Shown: positions 24,211 through 33,534 of the stretch, one piece after another
Layout: each line of letters begins with the position of its first letter
How positions within the stretch are numbered: the stretch's first letter is position 1
Source of the DNA: an uncultured bacterium
Lineage (GTDB): Bacteria; Bacillota; Clostridia; Oscillospirales; Oscillospiraceae
Assembly (NCBI GenBank): GCA_947073515.1
Contig: CAMTMC010000007.1
Coordinates: forward strand, 1 to 64,000
DNA length: 64,000 nt
Reading direction: 5' to 3'
The notes under the pieces: generated by a model
The model's database searches: none
What the model was told of the DNA's origin: nothing
What the model saw: the letters and a program-made list of their open reading frames with translations, nothing else
Program-made: the position numbers and the translations under genes

Positions 24211-26076
24211 ATGAAAACAAAACGCTTTTTCTCCGCCCTGCTGGCGGCCTGTCTGAGTCTCTCCCTGCTCCTGCCCGTCTCAGCGGCGGGGAGCGGGGTG
24301 TCCCTGGCGGGCGCCTCCCAGGCGGTGACCGCCCTGGGGATTATGGCCGGGGACGGCAGCGGCAATCTGAACCTGTCCGCCAAGGTGAGCCGGGCCGAGT
24401 TCGTGGCCATGGCGGTGAAGGCCTCCCCGGCCGGTGACGGGGTAGGGCAGGCGGCCACCTCCCCCTACCCGGACGTGCCGAGAAGCCACTGGGCCTCCGG
24501 CTATGTGGAGGCGGCGGTGTCCATGGGCCTGGCCGGCGCCTTTAGTGACGGCACCTTCCGCCCGGACCGGGAGATCACCCTGGCGGAGGGGGCCTCCATG
24601 GCCCTGGCCCTGCTGGGCTACGGGGCCGGGGACTTCTCCGGGGCCTACCCCACCGGCCAGATGGCCATGTTCCGCAATTTGAAGCTGGACAAGGGCGTGT
24701 CCGCCCTGGCCCCGGACGCCGCCCTCACCCGCCAGGACGCCGTATACCTCTTCTATAACCTGCTGTCCGCCCGGACCAAAGAGGGCCAGCCCTACATCAA
24801 CTCCCTGGGCTACTCCCTCAACGCCGCCGGGCAGGTGGACCTGCTTTCCCTGGTCAACGGCGAGATGGAGGGCCCGGTGGTGGCCCAGGGGGACTGGAAG
24901 GCCCAGCTCCCCTTCGCCCCCGCCCAGGGGAAGGTGTACCGGGACGGGGCGCTGTCCGCCCCCGGGGCCATCCAGGACTACGACGTGGTCTACTGGAACC
25001 GGGACATGAACACCCTGTGGGTGTCCTCTAAAAAGGCCACGGGGGTCATCCAGGCCCTGGAGCCCGCCGGCTCCGCCCCCGCCTCTGTGACTATGGGCGG
25101 AAAGACATACCCCATTGAGACCTCCCAGGCGGCCTACGCCCTGTCCGACCTGGGCCAGTACGGCCTGGGCTCCAGCGTCACCCTCCTGCTGGGCCGCACC
25201 GGCGGGGTGGCCGCCGTGGCCGATGTGTCCGCCAGCGTGGACGGCCAGATCGGCGTCATTACCGCCGTGTCCAACGGCACCTTCCCCGACGGCCAGGGCG
25301 GGACCTACACCGCCCAGAACGTCACCCTGTTGGGGGTGGACGGGCAGACCCGCCAGTACCAGCACCGGGCCGGCGGAATGAGTGTGGGCGCCGTGGTGCG
25401 GGTCACCGCCCGGGAGGGGGAGATGGCCCTGCGCTCCCTGTCCAGCGCCCGGCTCACCGGCAAGGTGAGCGCCGACGGGACGAAAGCGGGCAAATACCCC
25501 TTCGCCCCCGGGGCCACCATCCTGGACGTGGCCGAGGGCAAGGGAGCGGTGTTCTTCCCGGAGCGTCTGGCCGGTGTGGAGCTGAAGGGGGAGATGGTGC
25601 GGTACTACTCCCTGAACAGCCAGGGGGAGATCGACCGGATGATCCTCAACAACGTCACCGGTGACGTGTATGAATACGGCATCCTCACCGACCGGAAGGA
25701 GGAGGGCCAGGGGATGAACAAGTTCGTCACCTACCAGTACGACATCGACGGGAACAGCTACACCATCCCCAGCTCCACCACCCGCTGGCCGGTGGGCGCC
25801 GGGCCCATCCAGCTGCTGGGCGACCCGGCCAACCCGGAGAAGCTGTACTCTCTGAACTGCGCCGGCACCGGGGAGATTTTGGGCAATCAGTTCGCGGCGG
25901 GGGGCCGGAAGTACACCCTGTCGGAGCAGGTGGCGGTGTATGAGCACCGCAATGGCCGGTACTACCTGTCCAGCGCCGCCCGGGTGGCGGAGGGGGACTA
26001 CACCCTCACCGCCTGGTACGACCGGCTGGACCCCGAGGGGGGCCGGGTCCGGGTCATCGTGGCCAAAGAGTCCTAA
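24211..26076 (+). CDS. Secreted SLH-domain protein
   Basis: The 621-residue product begins with a signal peptide (KTKRFFSALLAACLSLSLLLPVSA). SLH repeats fill about residues 30-185 (the SRAEFVAMAV, YPDVPRSHWASGYVEAAVS and TRQDAVYLFYNLL blocks). A long C-terminal region of beta-rich sequence follows with no family I recognise. The SLH anchor is at the N-terminus, opposite to the 9465-10637 protein, so the C-terminal part would point outward. AAAGGAAGC precedes the ATG. It is probably a cell-surface protein. Confidence 0.85.
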   Translation: MKTKRFFSALLAACLSLSLLLPVSAAGSGVSLAGASQAVTALGIMAGDGSGNLNLSAKVSRAEFVAMAVKASPAGDGVGQAATSPYPDVPRSHWASGYVEAAVSMGLAGAFSDGTFRPDREITLAEGASMALALLGYGAGDFSGAYPTGQMAMFRNLKLDKGVSALAPDAALTRQDAVYLFYNLLSARTKEGQPYINSLGYSLNAAGQVDLLSLVNGEMEGPVVAQGDWKAQLPFAPAQGKVYRDGALSAPGAIQDYDVVYWNRDMNTLWVSSKKATGVIQALEPAGSAPASVTMGGKTYPIETSQAAYALSDLGQYGLGSSVTLLLGRTGGVAAVADVSASVDGQIGVITAVSNGTFPDGQGGTYTAQNVTLLGVDGQTRQYQHRAGGMSVGAVVRVTAREGEMALRSLSSARLTGKVSADGTKAGKYPFAPGATILDVAEGKGAVFFPERLAGVELKGEMVRYYSLNSQGEIDRMILNNVTGDVYEYGILTDRKEEGQGMNKFVTYQYDIDGNSYTIPSSTTRWPVGAGPIQLLGDPANPEKLYSLNCAGTGEILGNQFAAGGRKYTLSEQVAVYEHRNGRYYLSSAARVAEGDYTLTAWYDRLDPEGGRVRVIVAKES

Positions 26077-26089
26077 ACAGATGAAAACA

Positions 26090-26116
26090 GGCCCGCCCGG
26101 CGATGCCGGGCGGGCC
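26090..26116 (-). terminator. glgP terminator
   Basis: GGCCCGCCCGGC (26090-26101) pairs with GCCGGGCGGGCC (26105-26116). The minus strand continues TGTTTTC, so it serves glgP mainly. Confidence 0.75.
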
Positions 26117-26122
26117 GTTCGG

Positions 26123-28402
26123 TCAATTCAAGTGCCAGATGTCCTGGTTGTACTGGCGGATCACCCGGTCGGAGGAGAAGTACCCCGACTTGGCGATGTT
26201 CACCAGCATCTTCCGGGCCCAGGCCCGCCGGTCCCCGTAGTCCCGGAGGCAGCGGTCCTTGGCGGCGATATAGTCCTCCACGTCCAGCAGGGCCATGAAC
26301 CAGTCCTTCCCCTTCATGTCCTTCCACAGGGCGGACAGCTCGGCGGGGTCGCCGATGGCCAGCAGCTCCGGGGACACCAGGAAGTCCACCAGGGGCTCCA
26401 CCCCGGGCTGGTGGTAGTGCTCCAGGGGCCGGTAGCTCCGGCCGTCGGGCTCCTCCCCCTGGTAGAGCTGGATGACCTGGTCGCTGTGGGCGCCGAAGGT
26501 GTAGATGTTCTCCGGGCCCACCAGCTGGGCGATCTCCACGTTGGCCCCGTCCAGGGTGCCCAGGGTGACCGCCCCGTTGGCCATAAACTTCATGTTGCCG
26601 GTGCCGCTGGCCTCCTTGGAGGCCAAAGAGATCTGCTCGGAGATGTCGCAGGCGGGGATCAGCCGCTCCGCCCAGGTGACGTTGTAGTTCTCCACCATGG
26701 CCACCCGCAGCCAGGGCCGGACCTGGGGGTCCCCGTCAATGAGCTGCTGGAGGCAGAGGATCAGGTGGATGATCCGCTTGGCCATCACATAGGCCGGGGC
26801 GGCCTTGGCCCCGAACAGCACCGTCACCGGCCGCTCCGGCAGGTTCCCGGCTTTGATCTCCAGATACTTCCGGATGACGTACAGGGCGTTCATCTGCTGG
26901 CGCTTGTACTCGTGCAGGCGCTTGACCTGGATGTCAAAGACGGACTGGGGGTCCAGCTCCACGCCCTGGGCGGCCCACAGCAGGCGGCACAGCTGGTTCT
27001 TGCTCTCCTGCTTCACCGCCAGCAGCCGGTCCAGCACAGCCTGGTCCTCCTGGAAGGCCAGCAGGCCCTCCAGCTTCTGGGCGTCCCGCCGCCAGCCGGG
27101 GTCGATACAGCTGTCAATGAGGGCGGACAGCCCGGGGTTGCAGGCCTCCAGCCACCGCCGGAGGGTGACGCCGTTGGTCTTGTTGTTGAACTTCTCCGGG
27201 TACAGGTCGTAGAAGTGCCGCAGCTCGGTGTTTTTCAAAATCTCCGTGTGGAGGGCGGCCACCCCGTTGACAGAGAAGCCATAGTGGATGTCCATGTGGG
27301 CCATGTGGACCCGGTTTTCCGTGTCTAGGATGGCGGTACGGGGGTCGGCGCTGGCCGCCTTGGCCCGCTGGTCCAGCTCCCGGATGATGGGGGCCAGCTG
27401 GGGGGCCACCTTCTCGATGAAGGCCAGGGGCCACTTCTCCAGGGCCTCCGCCAGGATGGTGTGGTTGGTGTAGGCGCAGGCCCGGCTCACCTGGCCGATG
27501 GCCTCGTCCATAGACAGCCCCCGCTGGGTCAGCAGGCGGATCAGCTCCGGGATGACCATGGAGGGGTGGGTGTCGTTGATCTGCACCACCACGTGGTCGG
27601 CCAGGGTCTCGGGGGAGAAGCCCCGCTCCTCCAGCTCCGCCAGGATGAGCTGGGCCCCGGCGGACACCAGGAAATACTGCTGGTACACCCGCAGCAGCCG
27701 GCCGGCCTGGTCGCTGTCGTCGGGGTAGAGGAAGGAGGTCAGGTGGTGGGGGATGTCCCCCTTGTCAAACTTGATGCCCACCCAGGGCTGGGGGGCGGGC
27801 TCCTCCACGTCGAACAGGTGCAGGCGGTTAGCGTACCCGTTCCCCGCGCCGGGGATGGCGATATCGTACAGCACCGCCTTCAGCTCAAAGCCGCCGAAGG
27901 GGACGGTGAACGCCCGCCCGGTGGGGATCAGCCAGCTGTCCGGCTCCAGCCAGGGGTCGGGGCTCTCGGTCTGGCGGTTCTGGTGGAACTCCTGCTTGAA
28001 TAGGCCATAGTGGTAGTTGAGGCCCACCCCGTCCCCGGGCAGGCCCAGGGCGGCGATGGAGTCCAGGAAGCAGGCGGCCAGCCGGCCCAGCCCGCCGTTG
28101 CCCAGGGAGGGCTCCGGCTCCATGGACTCGACGGTGCCCAGGTCCCGGCCCAGGCTGGCCAGCAGCTCCCGGGCCTGGTCGTGGAGGCCCAGGGCCAGCA
28201 GGTTGTTGGACAGCAGCTTGCCCATCAAAAACTCGGCGGAGAAGTAGTACAGCTTTTTCTCCCCCGCCGGGGCGGGCCGGTCCTGGGCCATCTGGCCGGT
28301 GAGGAGAAGCAGGGCCTGATAGAGCTGCTTGTCGTCGCACTGGTCGGGGGAGCGGCCGAAATGCCGCTGGGTGAGCTGGTAGAGCTGTTCATTGAGCTGC
28401 AT
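26123..28402 (-). CDS. glgP: Glycogen/starch/alpha-glucan phosphorylase
   Basis: The enzyme releases glucose 1-phosphate from alpha-1,4-glucan ends. In 759 residues the active-site blocks [31 protein letters not shown] and the PLP-lysine region [11 protein letters not shown] (about residue 600) are clear. It is slightly shorter than the 800-830 usual for the family. The ATG at 28402 has AAGGAG 8 nt upstream; an in-frame TTG at 28441 lies inside the operator. Its own promoter and a cre-like operator suggest carbon-catabolite control. malQ lies directly upstream and pgcA elsewhere handles the product. Confidence 0.96.
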   Translation of the reverse strand: MQLNEQLYQLTQRHFGRSPDQCDDKQLYQALLLLTGQMAQDRPAPAGEKKLYYFSAEFLMGKLLSNNLLALGLHDQARELLASLGRDLGTVESMEPEPSLGNGGLGRLAACFLDSIAALGLPGDGVGLNYHYGLFKQEFHQNRQTESPDPWLEPDSWLIPTGRAFTVPFGGFELKAVLYDIAIPGAGNGYANRLHLFDVEEPAPQPWVGIKFDKGDIPHHLTSFLYPDDSDQAGRLLRVYQQYFLVSAGAQLILAELEERGFSPETLADHVVVQINDTHPSMVIPELIRLLTQRGLSMDEAIGQVSRACAYTNHTILAEALEKWPLAFIEKVAPQLAPIIRELDQRAKAASADPRTAILDTENRVHMAHMDIHYGFSVNGVAALHTEILKNTELRHFYDLYPEKFNNKTNGVTLRRWLEACNPGLSALIDSCIDPGWRRDAQKLEGLLAFQEDQAVLDRLLAVKQESKNQLCRLLWAAQGVELDPQSVFDIQVKRLHEYKRQQMNALYVIRKYLEIKAGNLPERPVTVLFGAKAAPAYVMAKRIIHLILCLQQLIDGDPQVRPWLRVAMVENYNVTWAERLIPACDISEQISLASKEASGTGNMKFMANGAVTLGTLDGANVEIAQLVGPENIYTFGAHSDQVIQLYQGEEPDGRSYRPLEHYHQPGVEPLVDFLVSPELLAIGDPAELSALWKDMKGKDWFMALLDVEDYIAAKDRCLRDYGDRRAWARKMLVNIAKSGYFSSDRVIRQYNQDIWHLN

Positions 28403-28425
28403 AGAGCGTTCTCCTTTCAGCAAAA

Positions 28426-28441
28426 CTGGAAACGATTCCAA
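28426..28441 (-). promoter_or_regulatory. cre-like (CcpA/LacI-type) operator at glgP
   Basis: On the minus strand, TTGGAATCGTTTCCAG matches the cre consensus WTGNAANCGNWWNCAW at 15 of 16 positions and is nearly palindromic. It lies about 6-21 bases after the predicted transcription start, where binding would block elongation. Confidence 0.75.
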
Positions 28442-28453
28442 TCCGGTACAGCA

Positions 28454-28482
28454 AGTATACCAGGGGATGTCCGTCCCGTCAA
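28454..28482 (-). promoter_or_regulatory. glgP promoter
   Basis: Minus strand TTGACG (28482-28477), 17 bp, TATACT (28459-28454). Confidence 0.8.
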
Positions 28483-28502
28483 AGGTTTTTTCCGGGGAAA
28501 TT

Positions 28503-30077
28503 TTATGATTTTTCTCCCGCTTTTTGGGGAATGGCTGGCGATGCGGGCAAAATCCCCTGTTTTTCCATCTTGCTCCGGGATTTCTTTCCGCCCTTTTTGG
28601 CGGGCAGCCGCTGGTAGACCTTCATCTCCCGGTGGAGCCGCTTGGCCAGGGCGGGGGTGAACACGCCGGGCAGGGCCCGCCACTGCCAGTTGTTCCCCAG
28701 GGTGGAGGGGGTGTTCATCCTGGCCTCCGACCCCAGGCCCAGAATGTCCTGCATCTGCATCACCGCCAAATCGGCGGCGGAGGCCCAGGCCGAGCGCATC
28801 ATCCCCCAGTGGTAGCCCTCCCGGCTGTTGAGCCGCAGGTACTCCTTGGCGAAGGCCACGTCCTTCTTGGGGGCGGAGGACATCCAGCCCAGGATGGTGT
28901 CGTTGTCGTGGGTGCCGGCGTACACCACGCAGTGAGGGGTGTACCGGTGGGGCAGGTAGTCGCTGCCGGTGTCCCGGCTGTCAAAGGCGAACTGGAGAAC
29001 CTTCATCCCCGGGTAGCCGGTGCCCTTCAGCAGCTTGCGCACCCCGTCGGTGAGGAAGCCCAGGTCCTCGGCCACAATGTCCCTCCGGCCCAGGGCCTTG
29101 TTCACCACCTTGAAGAACTCCAGCCCCGGCCCTGGCCGCCAGCGGCCGTTCCGGGCGGTCTTGTCCCCGTAGGGGATGGCGTAGTAGGCCTCAAAGCCCC
29201 GGAAGTGGTCAATGCGCAGGGTGTCAAACAGGCGGAACTGGGCGGCGATCCGCCGCAGCCACCAGGAGTAGCCGTCCTCCCGCATCCGCTCCCAGTGGAA
29301 CAGGGGGTTGCCCCACAGCTGTCCGTCGGCGGAGAAGCCATCGGGGGGACAGCCCGCCACCTCGGTGGGGAAGCCCTGCCCGTCCAGCTGGAACTGCTCG
29401 GGGTTGGCCCACACGTCGGCGCTGTCCCCGGCCACATAGATGGGCAGATCCCCCATCAGCCGGATGCCCAGCTGGTTGGCCCGCCCCTTCAGGGCGTTCC
29501 ACTGGCGGAAGAACAGGTACTGCGCCCCCCGCCAGAAGCCGGTCTCATCGGACAGCTCCTCCCGGGCGGTTTCCAGGGCCTTGGGCTCCCGCAGGCGCAG
29601 CTCCTCCGGCCACTGGGTCCAGGGCTGGCCGCCGAACCGGTCCTTCAGGGCCATAAACAGGGCGTAGTCCTCCAGCCAGTCCCTTTGCTCCTCACAGAAG
29701 CGCAGGAACTCCCCGCTCTCCCGGTCCAGCCGGGCGCAGGCCTTCCGCAGCACCCCGAACCGGGTGCGGTACAGCAGCCCGTAGTCGATGGTGGCCGGGT
29801 CGTCCCCCCAGTCCAGGGGCTGGAACTCTGACCGCTCCAGCAGGCCCTCCTCCGCCAGGTCGTCCAGGTCGATAAAGTAAGGGTTGCCGGCGAAGGTGGA
29901 GAAGGACTGGTAGGGGGAGTCCCCGTAGCTGGTGGGGCCGATGGGCAGCAGCTGCCAGCAGGACTGGCCCGCCGCCGCCAGAAAATCCACAAACTCCCGG
30001 GCCGCCCCGCCCAGGGTGCCGATCCCGTAGGGGGAGGGCAGGGCGGAGATTGGGAGGAGAATACCCGCGTCTCTCAT
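28503..30077 (-). CDS. malQ: 4-alpha-glucanotransferase (amylomaltase, GH77)
   Basis: MalQ transfers alpha-1,4-glucan segments between chains and recycles short maltodextrins left by phosphorylase. The 524-residue protein opens with the family start [19 protein letters not shown]. It has the nucleophile in RIDHFRGF, the acid/base glutamate in VAEDLG, and the transition-state block THDNDT. The last 40 residues are a lysine-rich tail not typical of the family. It precedes glgP by 100 bp. Each has its own promoter, and read-through is possible because no terminator separates them. Confidence 0.95.
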   Translation of the reverse strand: MRDAGILLPISALPSPYGIGTLGGAAREFVDFLAAAGQSCWQLLPIGPTSYGDSPYQSFSTFAGNPYFIDLDDLAEEGLLERSEFQPLDWGDDPATIDYGLLYRTRFGVLRKACARLDRESGEFLRFCEEQRDWLEDYALFMALKDRFGGQPWTQWPEELRLREPKALETAREELSDETGFWRGAQYLFFRQWNALKGRANQLGIRLMGDLPIYVAGDSADVWANPEQFQLDGQGFPTEVAGCPPDGFSADGQLWGNPLFHWERMREDGYSWWLRRIAAQFRLFDTLRIDHFRGFEAYYAIPYGDKTARNGRWRPGPGLEFFKVVNKALGRRDIVAEDLGFLTDGVRKLLKGTGYPGMKVLQFAFDSRDTGSDYLPHRYTPHCVVYAGTHDNDTILGWMSSAPKKDVAFAKEYLRLNSREGYHWGMMRSAWASAADLAVMQMQDILGLGSEARMNTPSTLGNNWQWRALPGVFTPALAKRLHREMKVYQRLPAKKGGKKSRSKMEKQGILPASPAIPQKAGEKS

Positions 30078-30110
30078 GAAAACATCTGCCTTTCAGTATA
30101 ATGCTTTTAT

Positions 30111-30139
30111 ATAGTAGGCGTTCGCCGGGAAAAAAGCAA
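30111..30139 (-). promoter_or_regulatory. malQ promoter
   Basis: Minus strand TTGCTT (30139-30134), 17 bp, TACTAT (30116-30111). Confidence 0.6.
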
Positions 30140-30194
30140 GAAAAAATTTCCTGCCGGCGGAGGAGAAGTTTCTTTTTTCGCCCCCATCTGCCCG

Positions 30195-30223
30195 TTGTCA
30201 TTTTGCCCAGGACGCGCTATAAT
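30195..30223 (+). promoter_or_regulatory. Promoter of the C26 peptidase gene
   Basis: TTGTCA (30195-30200), 17 bp, TATAAT (30218-30223). Confidence 0.8.
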
Positions 30224-30261
30224 AATAAAAGCGCGCCATTATAAAACAGGAGGGGAGCCCT

Positions 30262-30927
30262 TTGCTGAAAATTCAGATCTCCGGCGACCCGGAGAAAACA
30301 GGAAATTACGAGGACGCCGTCCGGGAGGCGGGGGGCCAGCCCGTGGCGGGCTACTGCCCGGAGCCGGACCTGTCCTGCGACGGCCTGATCCTGGCCGGCG
30401 GAGGCGACATTGAGCCGGGGGTGTACGGCCAGCGAGTCCAGGGCTCCCAGCCCCCGGACACCGCCCGGGACCGGGCGGAGCTGACCCTGTTCCGGATGTT
30501 CTACCGGGCCAATAAGCCCATCCTGGGCATCTGCCGGGGCCACCAGCTGATCAACGCCGCCATGGGCGGCACCTTGATCCAGGATCTGCCCCCGGTGTGG
30601 GCCCCCTTCCACGGCGGTGTGGACCACGACCTGGTCCATCCCGTCCGGGCGGAGGAGGACACCCTGCTCCACCGGCTGTACGGCCCGGTCTTCCCGGTGA
30701 ACAGCTTCCACCACCAGGCGGTGGACCGGCTGGGCAAGGGCCTGCGGCCCATCGCCTGGTCGGAGGGCGGCTTTCCCGAGGCCTTTGACTGTCCCGGCTA
30801 CCCCCTGCTGGGGGTGCAGTTCCACCCGGAGCGGATGTCCTTTCACAAGCGCCGGCCGGATACGGTGGACGGCGGGGCGATTTTCGCCTGGTTCCTGGCC
30901 CTGTGCCGGGGGGAGGAGAACGTCTAA
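30262..30927 (+). CDS. Gamma-glutamyl-gamma-aminobutyrate hydrolase-like class I amidotransferase (peptidase C26)
   Basis: This 221-residue hydrolase probably cleaves gamma-glutamyl bonds. The catalytic triad is visible: Cys91 in GICRGHQ, His188 and Glu190 in VQFHPE, plus the LAGGGDIEP loop that marks the PuuD group. It is short for the family (about 240-255). Translation starts at TTG 30262 with AGGAGGGG 7 nt upstream. The carboxypeptidase gene VanY follows 46 bp later in the same direction, so a wall-peptide substrate is conceivable but unproven. Confidence 0.85.
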   Translation: MLKIQISGDPEKTGNYEDAVREAGGQPVAGYCPEPDLSCDGLILAGGGDIEPGVYGQRVQGSQPPDTARDRAELTLFRMFYRANKPILGICRGHQLINAAMGGTLIQDLPPVWAPFHGGVDHDLVHPVRAEEDTLLHRLYGPVFPVNSFHHQAVDRLGKGLRPIAWSEGGFPEAFDCPGYPLLGVQFHPERMSFHKRRPDTVDGGAIFAWFLALCRGEENV

Positions 30928-30973
30928 TTTTTCACTGATTTTACTTATGACACCTGATGGAGGTACCTGAATC

Positions 30974-31999
30974 ATGCCTACGTTTCAGTCCATCCGCCGG
31001 GGAGGCAAAACCCTGGCGGCCGCCGGCCTGGCCCTGGCCTGCCTGCTCCCCGTGGGGGCGGCGTCCCAGCCCCAGGTCCAGCCCCCTCTGGTTCAGACTG
31101 TGGGCCGGCCCGTCCAGGCCCCGGAGCGCCGGCCGGAGGACCTGCCCGCCCTGCTGGCCCCCTACGGCCTGGCGGAGGGGGAGCGGGAAGTCCTGTCCGC
31201 CCGCATGGAGGGGGACGGCCTCCTCCTGGCCTGCCTGCGGCGGGGGGAGCTGTCCCGGTTTGACCTGAGCTGCCTGGCCCTGCCCAACGGCCGCCCTGAC
31301 CGGCTGGAGCGGTACCGGGCCTGCCGGGAGGCCAGCCCGGAGCTGGAGACCGCCCAGGTGGTGATGCGGGTGAATATGGACCTGGACCGGGAGTTCTACG
31401 TGGACCCGGTGGTGCTGGAGGACCCGGCCGCCCTGGATGTCCTGGTGAACAAATATTACGCCCTGCCCCAGGACTACGTCCCCCAGTTGGAGCGGCTGGG
31501 GAATACATATGGCTCCGGCTCCCTCCGGGCGGAGGCGGCCCGGGCCTTCCGGGAGATGGCGGATCAGGCCAGGGAGGACGGCGTCACCCTGCGCAGCGTG
31601 TCCGCCTACCGGTCCTACGCCTCCCAGAAGTCCACCTATAACCGCTATCTGAGGCAGAACAGCCAGAAGACCACCGACACCTTCTCCGCCCGGCCCGGCC
31701 ACTCGGAGCACCAGACCGGCCTGGCCCTGGATATCAACGTGGCCAGCACCCGGGCCCGCTTCGAGGACACCCCGGCCTACGCCTGGCTCCAGGAGCACTG
31801 CGCCCAGTACGGCTTCATCCTCCGCTACCCCCAGGGCAAGTCGGAGATCACCGGCTACCGCTTCGAGCCCTGGCACTACCGCTATGTGGGGGTGGAGGCC
31901 GCCCGGGTCTGCATGTCCCAGGGGCTGACCTACGAGGAGTACCTGGCCCTCCAGCCAGTTACCCCCGTCCAGAGCGCCCTGGATGAGACCCTGATCTGA
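30974..31999 (+). CDS. VanY-type D-alanyl-D-alanine carboxypeptidase
   Basis: This exported enzyme should trim terminal D-Ala from peptidoglycan stem peptides. Of 341 residues the first 30 form a signal peptide or anchor. A linker and a region of about 130 residues without a recognised family follow. The VanY zinc domain (about 170-310) shows SAYRSYASQ, the ligand block GHSEHQTGLALDI and the last ligand in EPWHYRYVG. GGAGGT precedes the ATG. It stands alone, without vanA-type resistance genes, so wall remodelling is more likely than vancomycin resistance. Confidence 0.9.
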   Translation: MPTFQSIRRGGKTLAAAGLALACLLPVGAASQPQVQPPLVQTVGRPVQAPERRPEDLPALLAPYGLAEGEREVLSARMEGDGLLLACLRRGELSRFDLSCLALPNGRPDRLERYRACREASPELETAQVVMRVNMDLDREFYVDPVVLEDPAALDVLVNKYYALPQDYVPQLERLGNTYGSGSLRAEAARAFREMADQAREDGVTLRSVSAYRSYASQKSTYNRYLRQNSQKTTDTFSARPGHSEHQTGLALDINVASTRARFEDTPAYAWLQEHCAQYGFILRYPQGKSEITGYRFEPWHYRYVGVEAARVCMSQGLTYEEYLALQPVTPVQSALDETLI

Positions 32000-32002
32000 A
32001 CC

Positions 32003-32036
32003 AACAGGCCGGACGCCCGAGGGCGTCCGGCCTGTT
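32003..32036. terminator. Terminator between VanY and the deaminase gene
   Basis: A 16-bp stem: AACAGGCCGGACGCCC (32003-32018) with 32021-32036. It is shared by the convergent genes, although the T-runs are short. Confidence 0.72.
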
Positions 32037-32525
32037 CTACTCCACGATCTGCTGGGGCAGGGAGTCGTCTTCCCGGATCCAGTCCTCCACATGGACCACC
32101 GAGTAATCCAGCTCCGTGTTGCGGATGACCACCCGCTCGATCCCGGCGTTGATGATCAGCCGGCGGCACATGGAGCAGGAGGTGGCGTCATGGAGGAGCT
32201 CCCCGTTTTTGGCCTCCCGCCCGGCCAGGTACAGGGTGGAGCCGATGGCGTCCCGGCGGGCGGCGGAGATGATGGCGTTCATCTCCGCATGGACGGAGCG
32301 GCAAAGCTCATACCGCTGGCCGGAGGGGACGTTCATGGCCTCCCGGGCGCAGTAGCCCAGGTCCATGCAGTTTTTCCGTCCCCGGGGGGCGCCGTTGTAG
32401 CCGGTGGAGACAATCTCGTCGTGCTGCACGATGATGGCGCCGTAGCGCCGGCGCAGGCAGGTGGAGCGCTCCAGCACGGTCTCGGCGATGTCCAGATAGT
32501 AATTCTCTTTGTCGATGCGGTTCAT
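32037..32525 (-). CDS. dCMP deaminase family protein (ComEB-like)
   Basis: This zinc-dependent deaminase probably converts dCMP to dUMP for thymidylate synthesis. The 162 residues show the zinc ligand and proton shuttle HAEMNAI (His79, Glu81) and the second zinc block SCSMCRR (Cys117, Cys120), with TGYNGAPRG at the substrate site. The length fits the ComEB group. Its own promoter (TTGCGG, TATACT) precedes it, and GGAGGG is the ribosome site. A dUTPase gene at 44.6 kb supplies dUMP by a second route. Confidence 0.92.
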   Translation of the reverse strand: MNRIDKENYYLDIAETVLERSTCLRRRYGAIIVQHDEIVSTGYNGAPRGRKNCMDLGYCAREAMNVPSGQRYELCRSVHAEMNAIISAARRDAIGSTLYLAGREAKNGELLHDATSCSMCRRLIINAGIERVVIRNTELDYSVVHVEDWIREDDSLPQQIVE

Positions 32526-32559
32526 GGCAGGCCCTCCTCACGGCGGTTTTGGTATCGAC

Positions 32560-32588
32560 AGTATATCTTATTTTTCCCCCGTCCGCAA
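32560..32588 (-). promoter_or_regulatory. Deaminase promoter
   Basis: Minus strand TTGCGG (32588-32583), 17 bp, TATACT (32565-32560). Confidence 0.6.
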
Positions 32589-32723
32589 GCCCTTTCCCAG
32601 AGGCCGCCCCCGCTCCACCCCCGTCGGACGGGAATTTCCGGAAAATCCCCCGCTACAGGGCTCTTGACCGGCCTGGAACGGGGGCTGGCAGGCGGAATTT
32701 ACATTTTGTTTACGAATCCCTTC

Positions 32724-32752
32724 TTGACGATAGGCCGGGGAAAAGCTATCAT
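32724..32752 (+). promoter_or_regulatory. Promoter and leader hairpin of the zinc-ribbon gene
   Basis: TTGACG (32724-32729), 17 bp, TATCAT (32747-32752). The leader has an 8-bp hairpin (GGCAGGCG 32770-32777 with CGCCTGCC 32782-32789) ahead of AAGGAGG. Confidence 0.75.
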
Positions 32753-32819
32753 AAGGAGTAACAAATTCCGGCAGGCGGTAGCGCCTGCCGTGCTCTTCTC
32801 AGGCAAGGAGGCGCCTACT

Positions 32820-33215
32820 ATGATCCGCAACGCCATCGCGCGCTTTATGTACGGCCGCTACGGAAACGACCAGCTGAATATTTTCCTGGCCGTCCTGTAT
32901 CTGGCGCTCTATATTCTCTATCTGCTCACCGGATGGGAGGGATTGGCCCTGCTCAGCTATGTGCTGATCGGCTACACCATCTTCCGGACGCTGTCCCGGA
33001 ACTACGACCGCCGCCGGGGTGAGAACGCCAAATTCATGAAGCTGGCCGGCCCCTTCCTGGGCTGGTGCCGGCTGCGGCGCGCCATGCGCCGGGACAAGGA
33101 GCACCGGTATTTCAAATGTCCCAGCTGCGGCCAGCATCTGCGGGTCCCCCGGGGGAAGGGGACCATCACGGTCACCTGCCGCTCCTGCGGCGCCAGCTTC
33201 CAGGAGAAGAGCTGA
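32820..33215 (+). CDS. Membrane protein with a C-terminal zinc ribbon
   Basis: This 131-residue protein has two hydrophobic segments (about 20-58), a basic stretch, and a C-terminal pair of CxxC knuckles, CPSCGQHLRVPRG and CRSCGASF, forming a zinc ribbon. The ATG at 32820 follows AAGGAGG; the longer open frame upstream has no support. Small proteins of this pattern are widespread in clostridia without known function. It is transcribed alone, between its own promoter and a double terminator. Confidence 0.78.
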   Translation: MIRNAIARFMYGRYGNDQLNIFLAVLYLALYILYLLTGWEGLALLSYVLIGYTIFRTLSRNYDRRRGENAKFMKLAGPFLGWCRLRRAMRRDKEHRYFKCPSCGQHLRVPRGKGTITVTCRSCGASFQEKS

Positions 33216-33240
33216 GTTTAGGAAACTCCTGTTTAAAATG

Positions 33241-33308
33241 TGCCCCGCTGTCCACGGGCGGCGGGGCAGACACGGTTTTGTTGTGAGGCGGATGATCCGC
33301 CTCTTTTT
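33241..33308 (+). terminator. Tandem terminators
   Basis: TGCCCCGC (33241-33248) with GCGGGGCA (33261-33268), then GAGGCGGAT (33285-33293) with ATCCGCCTC (33295-33303) followed by TTTTT. Confidence 0.78.
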
Positions 33309-33323
33309 CTTTTGCCGCCGGTA

Positions 33324-33332
33324 TGGTATACT
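33324..33332 (+). promoter_or_regulatory. Extended -10 promoter of the FAD-protein gene
   Basis: TGG then TATACT (33324-33332); no clear -35. Predicted start near 33339, just before the family 1 element. Confidence 0.55.
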
Positions 33333-33350
33333 GATATCACCCAATATATT

Positions 33351-33513
33351 AGGCCTCGTTTGAAAAATGTCAAAACGTCCAAACAGCGGATCTTTTTCCA
33401 CCCACTCTGCGTTAAATTTTCTTGCCGGGCGACAGCCCGCCTGCGAAAATTTGCCTTGATTGGCAAAAAAATCTCTCGCTGTTGGGCATTCCGCCAATTT
33501 TCAAACAAGGCCT
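33351..33513. repeat. Inverted-repeat element family 1, type B (163 bp)
   Basis: The left end AGGCCTCGTTTGAAAAAT and the right end ATTTTCAAACAAGGCCT are inverted with one mismatch over 17 bases. It lies between a promoter and the ribosome site of the FAD-protein gene, so it would be transcribed as leader. It carries no reading frame of note. Its length and core resemble the elements at 50164 and 54332. Confidence 0.82.
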
Positions 33514-33534
33514 AGACATACAGGAGGGAACGAC

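Noticed and set aside
30974-31999. Vancomycin resistance cluster (vanY with vanZ at 58 kb)
   Set aside because: The two genes are 26 kb apart and vanHAX and vanRS are absent. Both families are common in genomes without resistance.
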